Positions 35,101 to 49,083 of a stretch of DNA of 64,000 nt are shown in pieces. The notes beneath the pieces are model-generated. The model made no database searches. It was given only the letters and a program-made list of their open reading frames with translations, and was not told the DNA's origin. Location: positions 126,735,741 to 126,799,740 of the forward strand of contig CM041465.1 in assembly GCA_023213395.1 (NCBI GenBank), given 5' to 3'. The position numbers and the translations under genes are program-made. Numbering within the stretch: the first letter of the stretch is position 1; the number at the start of each line of letters is the position of its first letter. This DNA comes from Cycas panzhihuaensis. Lineage: Eukaryota > Cycadophyta.

Positions 35101-37500
35101 TGGTGTGTTGTTTGAAGAAAACCTCTTCTTTAAGATCTCTATTGAGGAAAGTACCCTTCATATCCATTTGCTAAATATGCTAATTAAATTAGATTGCTAA
35201 GGACATAACCAAATGGAATGTGATCACATTGGCTACCTGTGCACAGGTCTTATCATAATCAATCCCTTCTTGTTATTTAAAACCTCTTGCTATAAGGTGA
35301 GCTTTGCGAGTGTTATACTTTGTAAGACCTTTTAGCAGTTATGGGAGGAGGAACATCCATTAATAATTGTTATACCTATTAGGATTTAGTTGAATGCTAG
35401 TGGCTTCCACCTGAAGTTCATCAACTAAAATTGGAGGTAAAGTTGTACTTTCTTGAGTTGTTGATGTAGATGCTACTGGAATCGATGAAGGAGCTGGAGT
35501 GTAGGAGGAGGCTAGTTTTGGTGGCTCAACAATTTGTCCAAGAGTCACTTAAGATACAAAAACTACTTCTACTGCTATAATATAAGGTTGAGGTGAAGGT
35601 AGGTCCTATGAATCTTTATAAATATTATATCCCGTCGTGCGTAAACTTGGTTACCAACTATGTCAAACACTTTATAGGCTTTACAACCAAGTACATAGCT
35701 AAGGAAGATGCATTTCCAGCTCTTGTCATCAAGCTTCTTTTTGTTTTCCTTTGAAATATATTTATATTCCATGCATCCAAAGATTTTCACGAGTACTACC
35801 GATGGTTTCTGACTTGACCAAACTTCTTCAAGAGTAATATTCCTAATTGTGATTCTAGGACTTATGTTGGTTAGATAAGTAGTTATGGTTGTGTCATCAA
35901 CCCAAGATCTGGTGGTAAGATTTGCAACACTAACCATGGCTTTTCCTTTATTTATTAATGTCTAATTCATTCTTTTGACTACACCATTTTATTGAGGTGT
36001 GTGGGGAGTTGGGAACTAATGTTGGATGCCATGTTCCTTTCCCAAAATGTTGAACTGATTAGGAATATACTGACCACCATTATCAGATCTAAGTAGCTTG
36101 ATTATCATTCTACTTTTCTTTTCTATGGCAGCTTTGAATGCTTTGAATTTATTTAGGGTTTTATACTTATTTCTCAGGAAATATACATACATTTTCCTTG
36201 AGAAGTCATCTATGAATGTGATGAAATGCCAGTTTTTATTGGGTGGTTAGACAGGTACCAACCGGCAATTTTCTGGGTGGACAATCTCTAACGACGCTAA
36301 GGATCTCCATGCATTCTTAGAAGGAAAATTTTCTCGTGAGTGCTTTTCTATTAGGCAAGCCTCACATATGTTGTTGTACCTCTTAACTTTATGTAAACCA
36401 TGTACCATTTGGAGCTTAAACATGAGTTCCAAGCTTTACATGTTTAAATGACTTAGGCATTAATTCTATAGGTATACTTTGGAGCTATTTGAGCTGACAA
36501 TTTCCTTTCAGTATGAGAATTCACCTGGTTCTTATATATAAAGGGACTCTTCATTAATGACTTCATTTACCTTATCAATTTGAGCTGTGTTTGGAATTGA
36601 ACAAGCTTCATTTTATGGAGTAGTTGAAGGGGGATACCACCCAACCTATATAGGCCACCATCTTCATGTCTTATGACCATAAGCTTGCATGTTGCATGAT
36701 CTGTGATTCTACTAATGCCCTAGCCAAAGAGGACATCTAAATTTTGTTTGTTTATTTCATTGATAGAGAGAAAGTTCATCTCCATTTCAGGTGCAAGGAA
36801 TATATTATTGATGTGGTGCCTCATATTGGAGTCCTTCAAAGCTATTGGAGCCCTACCAATTTTGGTCATTATCATAAGTCAAATTATCCCCAAATGTGAT
36901 ATTTTGAGTATCGACTGGGCGGGTCTCTTTTAACATTTTTTCTAATCCGATCATATATCTCGTTGCACCTAATTCAATGAGCCATGCCTCCTCATCAAGT
37001 TGTGAAAAAAGAGCTGTAAAGAATAGGTTATGGAAGGAGGAATCCTAATTGTCTACCAGATTACTTCCCTATTATTTATTATTATGTTGGTTCCTTTAAT
37101 TTTTGATAGTGAATTGCTGCTTATTTTGAGGTATTTCTCCTTGAGCAGGCCTGAGATTCCAATTGTGTTGGTAGAATTGGCCTTCTGGTTGGAATGATGA
37201 CCCTTCTTATTATTGAATAAGGACTCTTTATTGGAAATATGGGCCTCCTTGTTACAATATAAAACCTCGCTATTATGGAAACAAGGCTCTTTGTAGAAGG
37301 CACGATCCTCCTTAGTAATATCCTTGTCTCTATTAAGAGTAACTAGGACCTCCTTGTTGATATGAGGGTGGTCCTTATTAGTAGATTAGGCCTAATCGTT
37401 GATAATAAGAGGTAGCTTATTAGAAGCGAGGCCCATATGATTGGCTCAATTGATTTTACAAGAGTTGTGAATCAACTTGTCCTCACTTGCATTAACAGAA
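35101..37500 (-). pseudogene. Ty1/copia gag-pol fragment (U7)
   Basis: Gln-rich gag tail (37100-37400), protease remnant near 36945-36995 (LIELGATRYMIG: catalytic Asp changed to Glu), GAG-pre-integrase with the zinc-site end NNICEACLIEKHSRENFP (36247-36432), integrase core and C-terminal part (35575-35937), linker (35360-35548), RT start. Ends in RT as in all units. Confidence 0.9.
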
Positions 37501-38941
37501 GTGTCTTTTTTTATCATAGTAGAGGCAACTGACATCTGGTCTAACCTATTAATTCTTTTAAAGTTGTGCATATGGCTGGTATTGAGACTGCTGATGCCAA
37601 TGAGTTAGATGGGAGGAGGAGGTGTTAATTGGTTATTACTTCTCTTAGGTTGGTTGTTGATATGGCTCTTGGGATATGGTCAGAGAATCCAAGTGTTGAG
37701 TTAGATCTTGGTGTTGACTAAGCTGTTGAGTTGATCTATTGATAGTCTTACGCTTTTCTGAGTTATGGGCTGTAAAGGTAGGAGCGGGGTTAGATATACA
37801 TGTTGGTCCAAGTCAGTTGAGTATATTCTCCTCTTATAACAAGAGTTCCTCATAGGTCATGAAGTCTATTTTGGAATAATTACCATGTAATTTGGAAACA
37901 AAGGAGTTATGTTCTATAGGCATGATGTCAATGATGCCATAGATTAAATCATGGTTTGAGAGTGGATCATTAAGGATTATAAGTTAGTTCCTAGTTATTT
38001 TGACTTTAATCAAGTGGTGTGTAACGTTGCCAAAAAAAGTATACCTTTATCGAAACTTTATGAACTTAAAGAAGATAAGTCATGAAAATAAGATTAATTT
38101 TAGATTCACCTATTCATTATAGGGTGTACCCTATGCTTGGCATAAATAATTATACCCAACTAAGACATGGGAGAATATTATGAAGTAATTTAAGGAGATA
38201 TTATAAAAATTTTTAAGTAATGAGGTAGTTGAGTTATCTGTCAAGGAAATGAGATAGAGGCTAGTAGAATTACTATTAATACATATATGAAAAATAAATA
38301 TTAAAGTTGTAAGTATTATGAATGGAGAAAAAATCATGGATTATAATAAGAGAAACTATTTTATAAATGGGCTAAATTCTAAAGTAAGGGCCACAAAGGT
38401 TACTCATTCTTTGAAATGCTTCCATTTCACACATGAGTTAGTATTACACTTTGAGAAAGAAATGGACATTTAAAAGGGCAGCCATAAACCTTATTATTTA
38501 GATCACGAGACAAAATGTAGTAATTAAGAAGCCAAAATATAAATAAACCTTGCTATTAAGTAACAAAAATAAAGGAGACCTTAAAAGTAGAAGCCTTTAA
38601 AAAGGAAGTCACAAGGTTAAAGTTATAAAGAAAGAAACATCAACTTACTAAGGAGAAGAAGAATAAAAAAATATAGGGGTAACAAACCACAATTGAAGAA
38701 GTGGTGTCACATTTGTGATAATAATTCATATTCTACTAAAAAATGTGACCTAAATGAGAGGAATAATATGGTAAAAAAGTAAAGTACATGGTGTTATATT
38801 TGTGATATGGATAACCATAATATGAATAAACACTATTTTAATATATGTAAAAGAAACCAATACGGTACGAGTTATGGAAGAAGGAACAACTTAACCATGA
38901 TGAAATATACTAATGACGCAGGAAGACATGTGAAAAAATAA
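37501..38941 (+). pseudogene. Gag-like pseudogene (U7)
   Basis: Plus-strand block; knuckle remnants near 38700-38840. The minus-strand open frame 38131-38337 inside it is the complement and not a gene. Confidence 0.5.
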
Positions 38942-39536
38942 TAATGCATGAAGAGAGAGTAAAGGAAATGTACTAAACTAACTAAAATAATAGAGATAAA
39001 ATTGATCTATCCTCATAGAAAATACCTATAGAGAGATCAAACATCACCTAATAAGAAGGCTGTCAAAATCTAAGAGGTCCACTAGAGCATATATGCCTAA
39101 ACTATTGAGAAAAGTATGTGCTTGGCCTATTGCAGATACCCTTTATAAAGAAGAATATCCTATCCTAACCCAGACTCTTAAATATACCTAAAACACTAGA
39201 CTCAATCTTAAAATATGAGAAGGGACTAACTAGAGTAAGAGGCCTAAAGGAGTTAAGACCAGAGGATCCATATGATCATAGGTAGGTTCTTGGAAAATTA
39301 TCAATAGTAGTGATTCATCTCACATAAGTTTGAGATAGGCTAATAGTACATACATTTAACTCCAACTAGCATCAAGCTCTAATAGGTAAAATAAAAAGAG
39401 GTCACTGCTCTCAATAAGATTCATAGAGTTGACTAAGTTATTGAGGCCACACATATAAACGCATAGTGAGGGTAGATGCCCACCGTTAGGCCAATCAGAA
39501 TATGAATCGTAAGACTCTTCTCACATAAGGCCAAAA

Positions 39537-40035
39537 GATCATGTCTCTCATCTAATGGTTAAATCTATATTCAAAGAAAGTGATCTACCTTATTTGTAAA
39601 AGAATAAGTAATTTGAGATATTATGTATCTTGATGTATTTTATATATACAAGAAGATAATTTATATCTTCTTGTTGTTTAGGAGATTAAAGTCAAATAAT
39701 TGTTGTTGAACTAATTTCTAGGAGTGATGTTGATGTACTCTAAAATAAATAAATGGCAATTCATTATTTTGAATCAAATAAGAAAACCAATGACAAAAAA
39801 GAGTTAAATTTAAGATTCGAAATGTTTACTAGATGAATAAAGAGTGTAGAAGTTATTTTCTTTCCTTGCGTTTGGATGTTACTAATATTGATAACACAAT
39901 GTAGATGATGCACTATAAGGAGCGAATGATTCCCAGGGATTACATCTGCATTCATTTTAGTTTGTAGAAATGGTGCTTCAAAGCTTCTTTAGCTTAAAGA
40001 CATTCCCTTGGGTCAAACTTCAACAAACCTCAAAG
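39537..40035 (-). pseudogene. LAMMER kinase tail fragment (U8)
   Basis: Kinase 3' flank and final codons fused to RT. Confidence 0.85.
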
Positions 40036-42436
40036 ATGGGGTGTTGTTTGAAGAAAACCTCTTCTTTAAGGTCTCTATTGAGGAAAGTACCCTTCACATC
40101 CATTTGCTAAATATTTCGATTAAATTAGATTGCTAAGGACATAACCAAATGGAATGTGATCACATTGGCTACCGGTGCAAAGGTCTTGTCATAATCAATC
40201 CCCTCTTGTTATTTAAAACCTCCTACTATAAGGCGAGGTTTGCGAGTGTCATACTTTCTAAGGCCTTTTAACATTTATAGGAGGAGGAACATCCATTAAT
40301 AATTGTTATACCCATTAGGATTTAGTTGAATGCTAGTGGCTTCCACCTGAAGTTCATCAACTAAAATTGGATGTAAAGTTATACTTTCTTGAGTTGTTGA
40401 TGTAGATGCTACTGGAATCGATGAAGGAGCTGGAGTGTAGGAGGAGGCTAGTTTTGATGGCTCAACAATTTGTCCAAGAGTCACTTAAGATACAAAAACT
40501 ACTTCTACTGCTATAATATAAGGTTGAGGTGGAGGTAGGTCTTATGAATCTTCTATAAATATTATATCCCGTGTTACATAAACTTGGTTACCACTATGTC
40601 AAACACTTTATAGGCTTTATAACCAAGTACATAGCTAAGGAAGATGCATTTCAGGCTCTTGTCATCAAGCTTCCTTTTGTTTTCCTTTGAAATATATTTA
40701 TATTCCATGCATCTAAAGATCTTCACGAGTACTACCGATGGTTTCTGACCTGACTAAACTTCTTCAAGAGTAACATTCCTAACTACAATTCTGGGACTTA
40801 TGTTGGTTAGATAAGTAGTTATGGTTGTGGCATCAACCCAAGATTTGGTGGTAAGATTTGCAGGACTAAGCATTGCTTTTCCTTTATTTATCAATGTCTA
40901 ATTCATTCTTTTGACTACACCATTTTGTTGAGTTGTGTGGGGAGATGGGAATTGATGCTGGATGCCATGTTCCTTGCCCAAAATGTTGAACTGATTAGAA
41001 ATATACTCGCCACCATTATCAGATCTAAGGAGCTTGATTATCATTCTACTTTTCTTTTCTATGGCAACTTTGAACTCTTTGAATTTATTTAGGGTTTTAT
41101 ACTTATTTCTCAGGAAATAGACCTACATTTTCCTTGAGATGTCATCTATGAATGTGATGAAATGCCAGTTTTTATTGAGTGGTTAGACAGGTATCAACTC
41201 GTAAATTTCTGGGTGGACCATCTCTAACGGCGCTGGGGATCTCCATGCATTCTTAGAAGGAAAATTTTCTCGTTAGTACTTTTCTATTAGGCAAGCCTGA
41301 CATATGTTGTTGTACCTCTTAATTTTATGTAAACCGTGTACGCTTTGGAGCTTAAATGTGAGGTCCAAGCTTTGCATGTTTAAATGGCTTAGTCATTAAT
41401 TCCATAGATATACTTTGGAGATATTTAAGAAGACAATTTCCTTTCAATATGAGAATTGACCTGGTTCTTATATACAAGGAGACTCTTCATTAATGACTTC
41501 ATTTACCTTATCAGTTTGAGCTGTGTTGGGAATTGAACAAGCTTCATTTTATAGAGTAGTTGTAAGGGGGATAGCACCAAACGTATATAGGCCACCATCT
41601 TCATGTCTTTTGGCCACAGGTTTGCATGTTGCATGATCTGTGATTCTACTAATGCCCTAGCCAAAGAGGACATCTAAATTCGGTTTATTTATTTCATTGA
41701 TAGAGAGCAAGTTCATCTCCATTTCAGGTGCAAGGAATATATTATTGATGTGGTGCCTCGTATTGGAGTCCTTCAAAGCTATTGGAGCACTACCAATTTT
41801 GGTTATTATCGTAAGTCAAATTATCCCCAAATGTGAAAGTTTGAGTATGGATTTGGCGGGTGTTTTCTAACATTTTTTCTAATCCGATCATATATCTCGT
41901 TGCAACTGACTCAAGGAGCCGTGCATCCTCATCAAGTTGTGAAGAAGCCACTGCAAAGAATAGGTTATGGAAGGAGAAATCCTAATTGTCTACCACATTA
42001 CTTCCTTATTATTTATTATTATGCTAGTTCCTTTAATTTTTAATAGTGAATTGCTGCTTATTTTGAGGTCTTTCTCCTTGAGCAGGTCTCAGATTCCAAT
42101 TGTGTTGGTAGAATTGGCCTTATGGTTGGAATGGTGACCCTTCTTATTATTGAATAAGGCCTCTTTATTGGAAATATCAGCCTCCTTGTTATAAAATAAG
42201 ACCTCACTATTATAGAAACAAGGCTCTTGTAGAAGGCATGATCCTTCTTAGTAATATCCTTGTCTTTATTAAGAGTAACTAAGACCTCCTTGTTGATATG
42301 AGGGTGGTTCTTATTAGTAGATTAGTCCTAATTGTTGATAATAAGAGGTAGCTTATTAGAAGCGAGGCCTATATGATTGGCTCAATTGATTTTACAAGAG
42401 TTGTGAATCAACTTGTCCTCACTTGCATTAACAGAA
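40036..42436 (-). pseudogene. Ty1/copia gag-pol fragment (U8)
   Basis: Same domains as U7. Protease remnant near 41880-41925 reads LLESVATRYMIG (Asp to Glu, Gly to Val). A 1-nt deletion near 40591 breaks the integrase C-terminal frame. Confidence 0.88.
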
Positions 42437-43842
42437 GTGTCTTTTTTTATCATAGTAGAGGCAACTGACATCTGGTCTAACCTATTAATTCTTTTAAAGT
42501 TGTGCATATGGCTGGTATTGAGACTGCTGATGCCAATGAGTTAGACGGGAGGAGGAGGTGTTAATTGGTTATTACTTCTCTTAGGTTGGTTGTTGATATG
42601 GCTCTTGGGATATGGTCAGAGAATCCAAGTGTTGAGTTAGATCTTGGTGTTGACTAAGCTGTTGAGTTGATCTATTGATAGTCTTACGCTTTTCTGAGTT
42701 ATGGGTCAGAAGGTAGGAGCGGGGTTAGATATACATGTCGCCCTAAGTCAGTTGAGTATATTCTCCTCTTATAACAAGAGTTCCTCACAGGTCGTGAAGT
42801 CTATTTTGGAATAATTACCATGTAATTCAGAAACAAAGGAGTTATATTCTATAGATAGGATGTCAATGATGCTAGAGATTAAATCATGGTTTAAAAGTAG
42901 TTCATTAAGGATTATAAGTTAGTTCCTAGTTATTTTGACTTTAATCAAGTGGTGTGCAACGCTGCCAAAAAAAGTATACCTTTATTAAAACTTTATGAAC
43001 TTAAAGAAGATAAGTTATGAAAATAAGATTAATTTTAGATTCACATATTCATTATAGGGTGTACCCTATGCTTGGCATAAATAATTACACCCAACTAAGA
43101 CATGGGAGAATATTATGAAGTAATTTAAGGAGATATTGTAAAAGTTTTAAAGTAATGAGGTAGTGGAGTTATCTTTCAAGGAAATGAGATAAAGGCTAGT
43201 AGAATTACTATTAATATATATATAAAAAATAAATATTAAAGTTGTAAGTATTATGAATGGAGAAAAAATCATGGATTATAATAAGAGAAACTATTTTATA
43301 AATGGGCTAAATTCTAAAGTAAGGGCCACAATGGTGACTCATTCCTTGAAATGCTTCTATTTCACACATGAGTTGGTATGCAACCATAAACCTTATTATT
43401 TAGATCAGGAGACAAAATGTAATAATTAATAAGCCAAAATATAAATAAACCTTGCTATTAAGTAACAAAAGTAAAGGAGACCTCAAAAGTAGAAGCCTTT
43501 AAAAAGGAAGTCATAAGGTTAAAGTTATAAAGAAAGAAACCTCAACTTACTAAGGAGAAGAAGAACAAAAAAATATAGGGGTAACGAACCGTAATTGAAG
43601 AAGTGGTGTCACATTTGTGATAATAATTCATATTCTAGTAAAAAATGTGACCTAAATGAGAGGAATAATATGGTAAAAAAGTAAAGTATGTGGTGTTATA
43701 TTTGTGATATGGATAACCATAAAATGAATGAACATTATTTTAATATATGTAAAACAAACCAATACAATACAAGTTATGGAAGAAGGAACAACTTAACCAT
43801 GATGCAATATACTAATGAAGTAGGAAGCCATGTGAAAAAGTA
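42437..43842 (+). pseudogene. Gag-like pseudogene (U8)
   Basis: Plus-strand block with two knuckle remnants near 43600-43740 and the small deletion near 43380. Confidence 0.5.
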
Positions 43843-44439
43843 ATAATGCATGAAGAGAGAGTAAAGGAAATGTACTAAACTACCTAAAATAATAGAGATA
43901 AAATTAATCTATCCTCATAGAAAATACCTATAGAGAGATCAAACATCACGTAATAAGAAGGCTGTCAAAATCTAAGAGGCCCACTAGAGCATATATGCCC
44001 AAACTATTGAGAAAAGTATGTGCTTGGCCTATTCTAGATACCCGTTATAAAGAAGAATGTCCTATCCTAACCTAGACTCTTAAATATACCTAAAACACTA
44101 GACTCAATCTTAAAATATGAGAAGGGACTAACCAGAGCAAGAGGCCTAAAGGAGTTAAGACCATAGGATCCATATGATCTTTAGGTAGGTTCTTGGAAAA
44201 TTATCAATAGTAATGACTCATCTCACATAAGTTTGAGATAGGCTAATAGTACATGCATTTAACTCCAACTAGCATCAAGCTCTAATAGGTAAAATAAAAA
44301 GAGGCCACTACTCTCAATAAGATGCATAGAGTTCACTCAGTTGTTGAGGCCACACATATAAACGCATAGTGAGGGTAGATGCCCACCATTAGGCCAATCA
44401 GAATATGAATTGTAAGACTCTTCTCACATAAGGCCAAAA

Positions 44440-44940
44440 GATCACCTCTCTCATCTAATGGTTAAATCTAGGTTCAAAGAAAGTGATCTACCTTATTTGT
44501 AAAAGAAAAAGTACTTTGAGATATTATGTATCTTGATGTATTTTGTATATGCAAGAAGATAATTTATATCTTCTTGTTGTTTAGGAGATTAAAGTCAAAT
44601 AATTATTGTTGAACTAATTTCTAGGTATGATGTTGATGCACTCTAAAGTAAATAAATAGGAATTCATTATTTTGAATCAAATAAGAAAACCAATGACAAA
44701 AAATAGTTAAATTTAACAATCAAAATGTTTACTAGATGAATAAAGAGCGCAGAGGCTATTTTCTTTCATTGTGTTTGGACGTTACTAATATTGACAACAC
44801 AATGTAGATGATGCACTATCAAGAGCGAATGATTCCCAGGGATTACATCTACCTTCATTTTAGTTTGTAGAAATGGTGCTTCAAAGCTTCCTTAGCAGAA
44901 AGACGTTCCCTTGGGTCAAACTTCAACAAACCTCGAAGAT
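44440..44940 (-). pseudogene. LAMMER kinase tail fragment (U9)
   Basis: Kinase 3' flank and final codons fused to RT. Confidence 0.85.
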
Positions 44941-46643
44941 GGGGTGTTGTTTGAAGAAAACCTCTTCTTTAAGGTCTCTATTGAGGAAAGTACCCTTCAC
45001 ATCCATTTGCTAAATATGTCAATTAAATTAGATTGCTAAGGACATAACCAAATGGAATGTGATCACATTGGCTACCGGTGCAAAGGTCTTATCATAATCA
45101 ATCCCCTGTTGTTATTTAAAACCTCTTACTATAAGGCATGCTTTGCAAGTGTCATACTTTGTAAGGCCTTTTAGCAGTTATGGGAGGAGGAACATCCATT
45201 AATAATTGTTATACCCATTAGGATTTAGTTGAATGCTAGTGGCTTCCACCTGAAGTTCATCAACTAAAATTGGAGGTAAAGTTATACTTTCTTGAGTTGT
45301 TGATGTAGATGCTACTGGAATCGATGAAGGAGTTGGACTGTAGGAGGAGACTAGTTTTGATGGCTCCACAATTTGTCCAAGAGTCACTTAAGATACATAA
45401 ACTACTTCTACTACTATAATATAAGGTTGAGGTGAAGGTAGGTCCTATGAATCTTTTATAAATATTATATCTCGTGTTGCGTAAACTTGGTTACCAACTA
45501 TGTTAAACACTGTATAGGCTTTACAACCAAGTACATAGCTAAAGAAGATGCATTTCAGGCTTTTGTCATCAAGCTTCTTTTTATTTTCCTTTGAAATATA
45601 TTTATATTCCATGCATCCAAAGATCTGCACGAGTACTACCAATGGTTTCTGACCTGACCAAACTTCTTCAAGAGTAATATTCCTAACTGCAATTCTAGGA
45701 CTTATGTTGGTTAGGTAAGTAGTTATGGTTGTGGCATCAACCCAAGATCTGGTGGTAAGATTTGCAACACTAAGCATGGCTTTTCCTTTATTTATCAGTG
45801 TCTAATTCATTCTTTTGACTACACCATTTTGTTGAGGTGTGTGGGGAGTCGGGAACTGATGTTGGATGCCATGTTCCTTGCCCAAAATATTGAACTAATT
45901 CGAAATATACTCTAAGCCACCATTATCAGATCTAAGGAGCTTGATTATCATTCTACTTTTCTTTTATATGACAACTTTGAACTCTTTGAATTTATTTAGG
46001 GTTTTATACTCATTTCTCAGGAAATAGTCCTACATTTTCCTTGAGAAGTCATCTATGAATGTGATGAAATGCCAGTTTGTATTGAGTGGTTAGACAGGTA
46101 CCAACCCGTAAATTTCTAGGTGGACCATCTCTAACGGTGCTGGGGATCTCCATGTGTTCTTAGAAGGAAAATTTTCTCGTTAGTGCTTTTCTGTTAGGCA
46201 AGCCCCACATATGTTGTTGTACCCCTTAATTTTATGTAAACCTGTACCATTTGGAGCTTAAATATGAGGTCTAAGCTTTGCATGTTTAAATGACTTAGGC
46301 ATGAATTCCATAGGTATACTTTGGAGCTATTTGAGATGACATTTTCCTTACAATATGAGAATTCACTCGGTTCTTATATACAAGGGGACTCTTCATTAAC
46401 GACTTCATTTACCTTATCAATTTGAGCTGTATTGGGCATTGAACAAGCTTCATTATATGGAGTAGTTGTAATGGGGATACCACCCAACCTATATAGGCCA
46501 CCATCTTCATGTCTTATGGCCATAGGTTTGCATGTTGCATGATCTATGATTTTACTAATGCCCTAGCCAAAGAAGATATCTAAATTATGTTTGTTTATTT
46601 CCTTAATAGATAGCTAGTTCGTCTCCATTTCGGGTGCAAGGAA
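44941..46643 (-). pseudogene. Ty1/copia pol fragment (U9)
   Basis: RT start, linker (45199-45387), integrase (C-terminal part 45445-45777, VQIFGC) and GAG-pre-integrase. Has the type A 3-nt insertion after SDNGG (CTCTAAGCCACC on the plus strand), which here puts a stop in the core. Ends at GCAAGGAA like U2. Confidence 0.88.
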
Positions 46644-47028
46644 ATGATCCCCTCTCTCATCTAATGATTAAATCTAGTTTCAAAAAAAGTGATCTGCGTT
46701 ATTTCTAAAAGAATAAGGACTTTGAGATATTATGTATCTTGATTTATTTTGTATATGCAAGAAAATAATTTGTCTCTTTTTGTCATTTAGGAGATTAAAG
46801 TTAAATACGTGTTGTTCAACTAATTTCTAGGCATGATGTTGATGTACTCTAAAGGCAATTTATTGTTTTGAATCAAATAAGAAAAATCATGACAAAAAAT
46901 AATTAAATTTAAGAAACGAAATGTTTACCAGATGAATAAAGAGCGTAGAAGCTGTTTTCTTTCATTGCGTTTGGACGTCACTAATATTGACAACATAACG
47001 TAGACGACGCACTATCAGTAGCGAATGA
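46644..47028 (-). pseudogene. Kinase 3' flank remnant (U9)
   Basis: Only non-coding 3' flank of the kinase remains; the coding part is lost in the deletion that joins it to the gag-like block. Confidence 0.8.
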
Positions 47029-47986
47029 TGCTAGAGATTAAATCATGGTTTGAAAGTGGTTCATTAAGGATTGTAAGTTAGTTCCTAGTTATTTTGACTT
47101 TAATCAAGTGGTGTGCAACGCTGCCAAAAAACGTATACCTTTATCAAAATGTTATGAACTTAAAGAAGATAAGTCATGAAAATAAGATTAATTTTAGATT
47201 CACCTATTCATTATAGGGTGTACCCTATGCTTAGCACAAATAATTATACCCAACTAAGACATGGGAGAATATTATGAAGTAATTTAAGGAGATATTGTAA
47301 AAGTTTTTAAGTAATGAGGTAGTGGAGTTATCTCTCAGGGAAATGAGATAAAGGCTAGTAGAATTACTTCTAATACGTATATGAAAAATAAATATTAAAT
47401 TTGTAAGTATTATGAATGGAGAAAAAATCATGGATTATAATAAGAGAAACTATTTTATAAATGGGCTAAATTCTAAAGTAAGGGCCACAATGGTGACTCA
47501 ATCCTTGAAATGCTTCCATTTTACACATGAGTTGGTATTACACTTTGAGAAAGAGATGGGCATTTAAAAGGGCAACCATAAACCTTATTATTTAGATCAC
47601 AAGATAAAATGTAATAATTAAGAAGCCAAAATATAAATAAACATTGCTATTAAGTAACAAAAATAAAGGAGACCTCAAAAGCAGAAGCCTTTAAAAAGGA
47701 GAAGAAGAATAAAAAAATATAGGGGTAACAAACCGTAATTGAAGAAGTGGTGTCACATTTGTGATAATAATTCATATTCTAGTAAAAAATGTGACCTAAA
47801 TGAGAGGAATAATATGGTAAAAAAGTAAAGTACATGGTGTTATATTTATGATATGGATAACCATAATATGAATAAACACTATTTTAATATATGTAAAACA
47901 AACCAATACGGTACAAGTTATGGAAGAATGAACAACTTCACCATGATGCAATATACTAATAACGTAGGAAGGCATGTGAAAAAATA
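47029..47986 (+). pseudogene. Gag-like pseudogene, 5'-truncated (U9, type A)
   Basis: Starts about 430 bp into the block. Shares AACGTATACC and GAGATGGGCAT with U1, marking type A. Loses about 50 bp near 47690 before the knuckles. Confidence 0.5.
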
Positions 47987-48583
47987 ATAATGCATGAAGA
48001 GAGAGTAAAGGAAATGTACTAAACTAACTAAAATAATAGAGATAAAATTGATCTATCCTCATAGAAAATACCTATAGAGAGATCAAACATCACCTAATAA
48101 GAAGGCTGTCAAAATCTAAGAGGTCCACTAGAGCATATATGCCTAAACTATTGAGAAAAGTATGTGCTTGGCCTATTGTAGATACCCTTTATAAAGAAGA
48201 ATATCCTATCCTAACCCAGACTCTTAAATATACCTAAAACACTAGACTCAATCTTAAAATATGAGAAGGGACTAACTAGAGTAAGAGGCCTAAAGGAGTT
48301 AAGACCACAGGATCCATATGATCATTAGGTAGGTTCTTGGAAAATTATCAATAGCAGTGACTCATCTCACATAAGTTTGAGATAGGCTAATAGTATATGC
48401 ATTTAACTCCAACTAGCATCAAGCTCTAATAGGTAAAATAAAAAGAGGCCACTGCTCTCAATAAGATGCATAGAGTTCACTCAGTTGTTGAGGCCACATA
48501 TATAAACGCATAGTGAGGGTAGATGCCCACCATTAGGCCAATCAGAATATGAATCATAAGACTCTTCTCACATAAGGCCAAAA

Positions 48584-49083
48584 GATCACCTCTCTCATCT
48601 AATGGTTAAATCTAGGTTCAAAGAAAGTGATCTACCTTATTTGTAAAAGAATAAGTGCTTTGAGATATTATGTATCTTGATGTATTTTGTATATGCAAGA
48701 AGATAATTTATATCTTCTTGTTGTTTAGGAGATTAAAGTCAAATAATTATTGTTGAACTAATTTCTAGGCATGATGTTGATGTACTCAAAAGTAAATAAA
48801 TGGCAATTCATTATTTTGAATCAAATACGAAAACCAATGACAAAAAACAGTTAAATTTAAGAATTGAAATGTTTACTAGACGAATAAAGAGCGTAGAAGC
48901 TGTTTTCTTTTATTTTGTTTGGACATTACTAATATTGACAACACAACGTAGATGACGCACTATCAGGAGCGAATGATTCCCAGGGATTACATCTACGTTC
49001 ATTTTAGTTTGTAGAAATGGTGCTTCAAAGCTTCCTTAGCTGAAAGACGTTCCCTTGGGTCAAACTTCAACAAACCTCGAAGA
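48584..49083 (-). pseudogene. LAMMER kinase tail fragment (U10)
   Basis: Kinase 3' flank and final codons fused to RT. Confidence 0.85.

Larger units (their letters stand above)
34448..39383. repeat. Array unit U7 (type B, complete)
   Basis: 4936 bp; a good reference copy with all blocks in order and no large deletion. Confidence 0.92.
39384..44286. repeat. Array unit U8 (type B, complete)
   Basis: 4903 bp; complete order. A deletion of about 40 bp near 43380 removes the HFEKEM part of the gag-like block. Confidence 0.92.
44287..48430. repeat. Array unit U9 (type A, internal deletion)
   Basis: 4144 bp. The copia fragment ends in kinase 3' flank (46644), which jumps at a shared AATGAT (about 47024-47029) into the middle of the gag-like block. 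Confidence 0.9.
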
